A stretch of DNA of 64,000 nucleotides from Hirschia sp964352025 (GTDB lineage: Bacteria > Pseudomonadota > Alphaproteobacteria > Caulobacterales > Hyphomonadaceae), in the NCBI GenBank assembly GCA_964352025.1, contig CAYGPZ010000001.1, positions 629,864 to 693,863 on the forward strand. The letters are read 5' to 3'. Positions within the stretch are counted from its first letter, which is position 1, and each line of letters starts with the position of its first letter. Shown here one piece after another: positions 58,650 through 64,000 of the stretch. The notes beneath the pieces are model-generated. The model was not told the DNA's origin. It saw only the letters and a list, made by a program, of their open reading frames with translations, and made no database searches. The translations under genes were made by a program, and so were the position numbers.

Positions 58650-59654
58650 ATGTCGTCAGAAAGCATCGAACTCAAGCCACCCATGCGTGCAGTTGTGCAT
58701 GTAGAATATGGCTCTGCAGATCGGCTAGAGATTGGAAATGTCGCGCGACCGATTTGTGGCCCCGACGAAGTCCTGGTGGAGGTGCGTTCAGTGTCAGTAA
58801 ACCCTTATGATTGGCACAATATGACAGGCACACCACTTCCTGTGCGGATATCCGGTGGATGGTCGCGACCAAAGATAAGTCAACTGGGTGTGGATCTCGC
58901 TGGCGTTGTAGATGACGTCGGTGAAAATGTTAGCCGTTTTAAAGTTGGTGACGAAGTCTATGGATTTGCTGATGGCTGTTTCGCCGAATATGTTTGTGCT
59001 AAACAGAGTGAGGTGATGCATAAGCCGAATAATATTTCGTTTGATCAAGCAGCGGCTGTTCCGGTTGTGGCACTCACTGCGGTTCAAGGCTTAGTCAAAC
59101 ACGCTGGTCTCAAAGCGAACCAGCATATATTGATAAATGGCGCATCCGGTGGAGTGGGGTCATTTGCAGTGCAGATTGCCAAGCATCTTGGCGCTCGGGT
59201 CACGGGTGTTTGCGGAGCTACCAATGGCGCTATGGTCAAAGACTTGGGGGCAGATGAGGTTATTGATTATACCAAGGCGGATTTTACGAAAAATCGAAAC
59301 ACCTATGATGCTATCCTAGATACCATCGGCAATAAAAAAATGTCTCAATATAAAAACTGCCTCAAGACGGGTGGTCGATATGTGGTTGTTGGTGGTCCCA
59401 AAGGTCTTTTTCTAGGGGCAATTTCGACTATGCTCAAGGCGCTTATTGCATTCAAATTCGGAAATTATCAGGCCGCTGTGTTTATGGCTGAACGTACACC
59501 CGAAGATATGGAAAAATTCACTGAACTACTTGCCTACGGTGCCGTAAAGCCAGTCATCGACAAGATTTATCCGTTTGAAAAAATCAAGGATGCAATCAAT
59601 CACCTCAAAACGGGGCGTGCCCGAGGGAAAATCGTCGTCAAAATATCTGAATGA
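58650..59654 (+). CDS. zinc-independent quinone-oxidoreductase-type MDR protein
   Basis: This 334-residue MDR protein has a GroES-like N-terminal domain (VLVEVRSVSVNPYDWHNMTG, GVDLAGVVDDVGENVSRFKVGDEVYGF) and the Rossmann motif NGASGGVGSFAVQIAK about residue 148-163. The usual zinc cysteines of alcohol dehydrogenases are absent, which places it with quinone oxidoreductase-like, NADPH-using enzymes. GGAG lies eight to nine bases before the ATG. It is divergent from the TetR gene and under its operators. A role in reactive aldehyde or quinone detoxification is inferred. Confidence 0.9.
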   Translation: MSSESIELKPPMRAVVHVEYGSADRLEIGNVARPICGPDEVLVEVRSVSVNPYDWHNMTGTPLPVRISGGWSRPKISQLGVDLAGVVDDVGENVSRFKVGDEVYGFADGCFAEYVCAKQSEVMHKPNNISFDQAAAVPVVALTAVQGLVKHAGLKANQHILINGASGGVGSFAVQIAKHLGARVTGVCGATNGAMVKDLGADEVIDYTKADFTKNRNTYDAILDTIGNKKMSQYKNCLKTGGRYVVVGGPKGLFLGAISTMLKALIAFKFGNYQAAVFMAERTPEDMEKFTELLAYGAVKPVIDKIYPFEKIKDAINHLKTGRARGKIVVKISE

Positions 59655-59711
59655 GACCTGCGTATAATACTCTCACAAGCAAACGGTGATCGGCTTGCGC
59701 TTTTGATAAGC

Positions 59712-59745
59712 CGAAGCTTCCTATTATCAAGGAAGCTTCGTTGTT
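59712..59745. terminator. intrinsic terminator between oxidoreductase and hfaD
   Basis: CGAAGCTTCC pairs with GGAAGCTTCG around TATTATCAA, followed by TTGTTTG on the + strand. It serves the oxidoreductase; hfaD ends 44 bases beyond and converges. Confidence 0.75.
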
Positions 59746-59788
59746 TGTCTGGTATCTATTTTATTGCAGGATTTAAGTTGATTGGAGA

Positions 59789-61015
59789 TTAGTCTGCGTT
59801 GTTGTTCGTCGAGTAGTTGGCAGAGTTTCCAATCGCTGCAGCTGATCCATACACATTGCCGCCATTTCTAGCGATTATGCTTCCGCGTGCAGTTACACCA
59901 CCGGAATTTGTTTGTGTTAATTGACCGCCAGGTGCAGCGCTTTCACAGGTTGCACAGACATATCCAGTATATGTATTACCGATAGCTGTGGAGGAAGATG
60001 TCAGTCCACCAATTCCGCCATTTCCACCATCGAAAGTCGCGGTTGAATCAACAGAACCAGAATTGGTTTGAGTGTAATAAGCGTTCAAGTCTGAGCCGAC
60101 ATTGGTCTGCATGGTGGAGTTACCAACACCGTAGGCTGAAATGCTCGCCGCACCAGACCAGTCCGTTAAAGTAACTTCGGTTGTCGAGTTGATTGCAGAT
60201 ATATTGTTTTGACTACCGTCGAGTTGAGAATAGCCCCAAGTGTTATCTGAAACGACATTGTTTCCCATTGCTTGCGAATTTGCAGAAACATCTGTCCCAT
60301 TTGTTTGGGTAAGGCGGGTTGCTGCGTTTACATTCGTACCTTCGGACCATTGCTGGACATAGGAATAAGCGTTCGAATAAGTCGATGATGCTTGATAGCT
60401 ATTGCTAACAGCCAAAGAGCTTGCGTCAGTTGTTTCAGATGAACAGCAAACTTCTGCGTCTGTCGTTGCATCTACATTTGAATTGGAAGTTTGCTCTGCA
60501 TTCGCGTTCAGCGTACCCATAGTATAGGTGAGATCGTGAATATTCGCGGCAGCTGTTGAAGACGCTATCAAGACGTCAGCTGTTGTATCTCTAACTGTTG
60601 AGGTCGCGGATATCTGGTTTGATCCTGTTGTCTGATCTAAACGGGCACCTTGATATTGTGCGCCAGTTGTTGAGTTGCCGTAGGCTGTGGCGTCTGTTGA
60701 CGCTGTGCCGTAAACGCGGCCACCAATCATGTTGGCCTGCGCTGTGGCGTCTCCATTCATTGTTTGATCAGATTCAACGACGCGATCTGTGGAGCCATCT
60801 CCAAATCCAGATGCTGCATTCCCAGTTGCGAGGCTTGTTGAACCAACATTTCCTGTGTGATCGCCATCGATCACGACATCCATGTTAGAAAAAACATCAC
60901 CAAGTTCTATCTGTGAATTCAAAACGTCTGGTGCTGTTTGGGCTATTGCTGTTCCAGAAAGGGCAGCAATAAGAGCATTAACAGCAATTCCAGCAATAAG
61001 GTTGTGTTTTTTCAT
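59789..61015 (-). CDS. hfaD: holdfast anchor protein HfaD
   Basis: This 408-residue exported protein starts at the ATG at 61015 (MKKHNLIAGIAVNALIAAL), eight bases after AAAGG; the GTG at 61024 overlaps that site. The signal peptide ends near GTAIAQTA. The mature part is rich in Asn, Thr, Ser, Gly and Ala, with repeated short motifs such as QTNSG, LTQTNG and TAxGN, forming a likely beta-rich fibre or surface layer. It has CC and CATC pairs (EVCCSSE, VCATCESA). It is last in the hfaABD order known from Caulobacter, where the products fix the holdfast adhesin to the cell envelope. Identity is given by composition and gene order more than by motif. Confidence 0.8.
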   Translation of the reverse strand: MKKHNLIAGIAVNALIAALSGTAIAQTAPDVLNSQIELGDVFSNMDVVIDGDHTGNVGSTSLATGNAASGFGDGSTDRVVESDQTMNGDATAQANMIGGRVYGTASTDATAYGNSTTGAQYQGARLDQTTGSNQISATSTVRDTTADVLIASSTAAANIHDLTYTMGTLNANAEQTSNSNVDATTDAEVCCSSETTDASSLAVSNSYQASSTYSNAYSYVQQWSEGTNVNAATRLTQTNGTDVSANSQAMGNNVVSDNTWGYSQLDGSQNNISAINSTTEVTLTDWSGAASISAYGVGNSTMQTNVGSDLNAYYTQTNSGSVDSTATFDGGNGGIGGLTSSSTAIGNTYTGYVCATCESAAPGGQLTQTNSGGVTARGSIIARNGGNVYGSAAAIGNSANYSTNNNAD

Positions 61016-61077
61016 ATCGGTCACCTTTGGGAGCCCACCTGAAGTGATATTGGTTTCAGGCGGGGGCAGGTTTTAAT

Positions 61078-62100
61078 TTACTGACGGCCGCGAAGCGTTG
61101 TTTTCTTTGCTTCTTTGATGTCGCGATCTTTGCGATCATGCCAGCGAGACGCTTCAGAACGTGTTTGGCCGTTATTTGTTTCTAGGTTCTCATATGCCTG
61201 AACGTAGTTTCCAGTGATGGAATTTGTTGTCGGGCGACCCAAATTGTTAGCGGCCAAAGCGCCACAGACATCAGGTTGAGTTATTCCATAAAGGTTAGCC
61301 GTCATTTCCAGGACTGCGCGTTCAACAACTGAGCGCACCGCTAGTTGGATAGGTTCTTGAGCACGCGTACCTGCACCAATGTCAAAAACGTTATTGTTGG
61401 CAAAATCAAATATGCCCGCTGAAATCTCGCGTCCGATGATTTGTTTCTGGTAAGAAATCACGTCAACAACTTCTAAAGACTCTGTTTCAACAAGTCGTAG
61501 GTCTAGACCAACATTGATAACGAACATTTTTGCGCCGCTAGACCCTTTAGGATCATCCACGTCACGGTCGCCAATAAAGCCATCAATACCAACAGAGCGA
61601 ATGTTGGAGTTTAATTCTGTGATACCACCTACAAGATAGAAGTCGGATCCTGGGATTGAACCGGCGTTTATCTTGCGGAAGTCTTCATCCGCTGCATCGC
61701 CGATAAGTTTATTGTTGGCGTATTTAAGCTCAAGTTCGGAAACTGACGTGTCAAAACGCTCGACTAGGCGAGCTCCAGCTTTCGCGAAAGCCGAGATAGC
61801 CATAAGAGAAGCACCTTGTGTGACGCGGCGTCCACCTTCGAAGTCTTCTTTACCTGTGTAATCAAGTATACGTCCAACAGCGATACGTGGCTGGCCTAAG
61901 CCAACTTCTTGCGCGTAGTCACCCATACATACAAGACTCTGAGAGTAGGGGGTTGGGTTTGCAGTGACGGGCGACCCACCAATTGGCCTTGTATAGTTGC
62001 CAGATTTGGTTGCGACGGGTGAAACACACCCGGTTGCCATTAAGGCGCCTGCGAGAAGCGCGATTGATTTTTTTGACTTGTTGCGAATTGGGCTAGTCAT
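61078..62100 (-). CDS. hfaB: holdfast anchor protein HfaB (CsgG-family lipoprotein)
   Basis: This 340-residue protein has a lipobox MATGC (Cys25) and a CsgG-type pore domain (PRIAVGRILDYTGKEDFEGGRRVTQGASLMAISAFAK, then FYLVGGITELNSNIRS and VDVISYQKQIIGREISAG). CsgG forms the outer-membrane secretion pore for curli; HfaB does the same job for HfaA and HfaD. The ATG overlaps the end of hfaA by 8 bases, which supports coupling. The C-terminal tail is basic (DRDIKEAKKTTLRGRQ). Confidence 0.93.
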   Translation of the reverse strand: MTSPIRNKSKKSIALLAGALMATGCVSPVATKSGNYTRPIGGSPVTANPTPYSQSLVCMGDYAQEVGLGQPRIAVGRILDYTGKEDFEGGRRVTQGASLMAISAFAKAGARLVERFDTSVSELELKYANNKLIGDAADEDFRKINAGSIPGSDFYLVGGITELNSNIRSVGIDGFIGDRDVDDPKGSSGAKMFVINVGLDLRLVETESLEVVDVISYQKQIIGREISAGIFDFANNNVFDIGAGTRAQEPIQLAVRSVVERAVLEMTANLYGITQPDVCGALAANNLGRPTTNSITGNYVQAYENLETNNGQTRSEASRWHDRKDRDIKEAKKTTLRGRQ

Positions 62101-62533
62101 TTAGATCAAGCTCCCCGTTTAGTATTACTGTTTGATCACCCGAATTGTCTTGTTCGGAGTCGATCACGACAATGTTGTTGCTTCCATTGGTGATGACATT
62201 CAGTTGGTTACCGACAGCGCTGTTCTGGCCGGGGCCGTGATAATTGCCGTATCCTGTGCCGGCACCGCGGAAATTGTGTCGATAAACGCCGCTCATAGAA
62301 AGGGAAGAGAGGTCATCACCTACGACGATGCGGCCATCCACGATGACGCGGTTACCATTTCTATCGCGTGTGTTTGCATCATAAGCTCTGTTCTCTTCGC
62401 CGTATGCGTATCCGTAAGGGCGTTCAAACTCACCTGTATATTTACTTGCGGGGTTGGCCCACGCAGATGTCGTGAGGCTGGTAGATGCTAAAGCGATCCC
62501 CACAATTCCTAAATTCACAAGACGCATGGTCAT
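62093..62533 (-). CDS. hfaA: holdfast anchor protein HfaA
   Basis: This 146-residue exported protein has a signal peptide ending near SAWANPAS. Typical HfaA features are DANTRDRNGNRVIVDG and the curlin-like tail with repeats GNQLNVITNGSNNIVV and SGDQTVILNGELD. It is the fibre subunit-like component of the holdfast anchor. It is the first gene of the leftward hfaABD operon; the start region has GGGA about nine bases before the ATG. The ATG at 62527 (third codon) is a possible alternative start. Confidence 0.9.
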   Translation of the reverse strand: MTMRLVNLGIVGIALASTSLTTSAWANPASKYTGEFERPYGYAYGEENRAYDANTRDRNGNRVIVDGRIVVGDDLSSLSMSGVYRHNFRGAGTGYGNYHGPGQNSAVGNQLNVITNGSNNIVVIDSEQDNSGDQTVILNGELDLND

Positions 62534-62935
62534 ATTGAATGTCCCATAAAGAAATATCTAAGAAACATGAAGCAATGCTTGTGCCACAATGTTTTCCCTC
62601 GTTTGCGGGCAAGATATCGCAAGATGGTTACTAAAAGCCTCATCAACTATGCTCACTTGCTTGCAATTTCCGTCCCAAAATTAAGATTTCGCCTTGTTTT
62701 TATTAACGAAGATCAGTTCGAGTTGAGGTTTTCTCGAAGAGAGGATGAGCATTGGTCGTTTGGATTTGCTAAAGATTTGTTCGGTACCTGGACCATTCTG
62801 TTTGTGGTTTTTTGCTCGCTCTTTAGGCTGGAGAAAATTATTTGATCGGAAGGCATTAAAAAGGTTCGCTAAAGGGTGGGGTGTATGCCATAGCATCCGT
62901 AAACTTATCCACAGGTGACCTGAGAGGAACCTTCA
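62534..62935. other. 402-base region between hfaA and the SHOCT-domain gene
   Basis: This should hold the hfaABD promoter and that of the rightward SHOCT gene. A small open frame from 62567 to 62845 has no good ribosome-binding site and no recognised motif, so I do not call it a gene. No strong palindrome was found. Confidence 0.5.
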
Positions 62936-63832
62936 ATGCGTAAACTGACCCCAGAGGGTGAGCAGGCAGTAACAGATATTGCTCAAAGATATGGTGTTAG
63001 CTTTGATGCAATTGTTACGATGTTGAATGCCGTCGCAAATGGCGGCGGCACAATGGCTCAATTTAATCATCCAGAATTTGGCGGTGGTGGGCAGTGGATG
63101 CAGGGCGGTATGACTATGGTGGGGGATATGTTCAACCATGGCCTAAAGTCTCAAGTTGATAGTGTTTGTTATGAATTATCTAACTTGCTCGCTTCCAGTT
63201 CAGTGTTTGCGCCTATTCCGGTTCGCAAAGCGCCCGCCATGCAGCAGGGGGCTCCGACGCAGTTCTCCTCTCAATCTCAAAGTAGTGGGTCTAATGTCAG
63301 TGTGTATATGTCTCAGAACGGCATGGGCGGGCAGTGGTGGCCCGAAGATTTGGGACAGCCTTCGGCCACGGGTGGCCAAAACGATATGCAATACGCTTAT
63401 TTCCCAAATGCAAGGCGATTAGCCTTGAATGCGTTTGGTGGTGTCGGTGTATATGACACATTAGATCATAATATTTCGGGGTTTGGGCAGCAGCAGAGTG
63501 GTGATGCCTCTATAACATTCTCTAGTCAGTATGGTGTTGTCTCGCTTAATAGTCTTCCTCGGGTTGATAATGTTCAGCCCGATGTGGCAGCCGCGCCGTC
63601 TGCTAGTGCTCCGGAAGTTGAGGAAACAGGACGGGATGTTCCTGTGGCTATGGGTATGCCAAAGTCGTCAGAGCCTGATACTTTGAGTGATGTTCAAGAC
63701 GTCGGTTCGGTTTCGGAGCCTCAGGAAGATATTTTCGCTTTATTGGAGCGTTTGGCGCAGCTTAGAGACGCCAAAATCATAAGTGATAAAGATTTTGAGG
63801 CTAAGAAGCAGGAGCTTCTTGATAGAATTTAA
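62936..63832 (+). CDS. SHOCT-domain protein
   Basis: This 298-residue soluble protein has an N-terminal helical region (MRKLTPEGEQAVTDIAQRYGVSFDAIVTMLNAV), a Gly-rich segment (FGGGGQWMQGGMTM), a long low-complexity Gln/Ser/Gly region and a C-terminal SHOCT domain (about 263-298: FALLERLAQLRDAKIISDKDFEAKKQELLDRI, in pieces). SHOCT is a short oligomerisation helix pair of unknown use. GAGAGGAA lies seven to eight bases before the ATG. It diverges from the hfa operon. Role not recognised. Confidence 0.8.
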   Translation: MRKLTPEGEQAVTDIAQRYGVSFDAIVTMLNAVANGGGTMAQFNHPEFGGGGQWMQGGMTMVGDMFNHGLKSQVDSVCYELSNLLASSSVFAPIPVRKAPAMQQGAPTQFSSQSQSSGSNVSVYMSQNGMGGQWWPEDLGQPSATGGQNDMQYAYFPNARRLALNAFGGVGVYDTLDHNISGFGQQQSGDASITFSSQYGVVSLNSLPRVDNVQPDVAAAPSASAPEVEETGRDVPVAMGMPKSSEPDTLSDVQDVGSVSEPQEDIFALLERLAQLRDAKIISDKDFEAKKQELLDRI

Positions 63833-64000
63833 CTGTTTTCGCTTCTAAATGCGGGGCAGGGCACGTATTTTTGCATGCCTTCTGTTAGGCATTTGTGGAT
63901 AAGTGGCTTAATGTCACTAAAATTCCAAAATCATGCATTATTTTGGTTGACGCCATGCATATCCATCCATATAAGCCGCGTCTCTTCATTGATTACGGAG

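Noticed and set aside
62567..62845. A 92-codon open frame between hfaA and the SHOCT gene
   Set aside because: No ribosome-binding site, no recognised motif and a run of hydrophobic and basic residues that can occur by chance.

Overview
The window reads as chromosomal DNA of a stalked or budding marine alphaproteobacterium, most likely of the Caulobacterales/Hyphomonadaceae group. The evidence is an hfaABD holdfast-anchoring operon, two copies of the alphaproteobacterial F1-ATPase inhibitor (zeta subunit, DUF1476), DUF3126 next to cysE, TorF-type outer-membrane proteins, a large Caulobacter-type TonB-dependent receptor and a moderate-to-low GC content. A Hirschia-like genus is my inference; it was not tested. 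No phage, integrase, transposase or CRISPR array was seen.

Layout. 1-2.5 kb: the 5' part of an M2 (ACE-like) peptidase lipoprotein gene and a divergent DUF1993 gene. 2.6-11.2 kb: a leftward purine block (purC-purS-purQ-SUKH-like gene-purL, with purB further upstream), interrupted by a duplicated convergent pair of DUF1476 and periplasmic thioredoxin-like genes. 11.6-19.4 kb: a secreted repeat protein with a peptidoglycan-binding domain, a sulfatase, an alpha/beta hydrolase, radC, map, a soluble MCP-tip protein, a CinA/MoaB-type protein and tRNA-Leu(UAA).

19.5-31 kb: an alginate utilisation locus. It has a TonB receptor, a GntR/FadR-type regulator, PL6 and PL17 lipoprotein lyases, a KdgF-like cupin, an MFS transporter and an SDR reductase. 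Repeated TTGGTAT half-sites flank the regulator. Together these would take alginate from outer-membrane capture through depolymerisation to the KDG level; the KDG kinase and aldolase are not in the window.

31.2-37 kb: a compact operon of a GT-C glycosyltransferase, a HAD-UbiA fusion, DprE1-like and DprE2-like proteins and a GtrA protein. These resemble the mycobacterial route to polyprenyl-phosphate D-arabinofuranose. I infer a complete D-arabinose donor and transfer pathway in a Gram-negative host; this is the most interesting system in the window.

37.3-42.8 kb: a glyoxylate-shunt locus (aceA, a 72-residue protein, glcB, a RamB-like regulator) with strong inverted repeats before glcB. 42.9-55.9 kb: an HTTM membrane protein pair, ald (its ribosome-binding site lies in a perfect hairpin), two TorF paralogues, a nitroreductase, a NUDIX hydrolase, cysE-DUF3126, an M16 protease, a PhoH ATPase preceded by an attenuator-like leader, a gamma-carbonic-anhydrase-like protein, and GYF_2-like and tandem PilZ proteins. 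56-64 kb: a PAS protein, a Cys-containing secreted protein, a TetR regulator divergent from a quinone-oxidoreductase-type gene with a clear double operator, the hfaABD operon and a SHOCT-domain protein.
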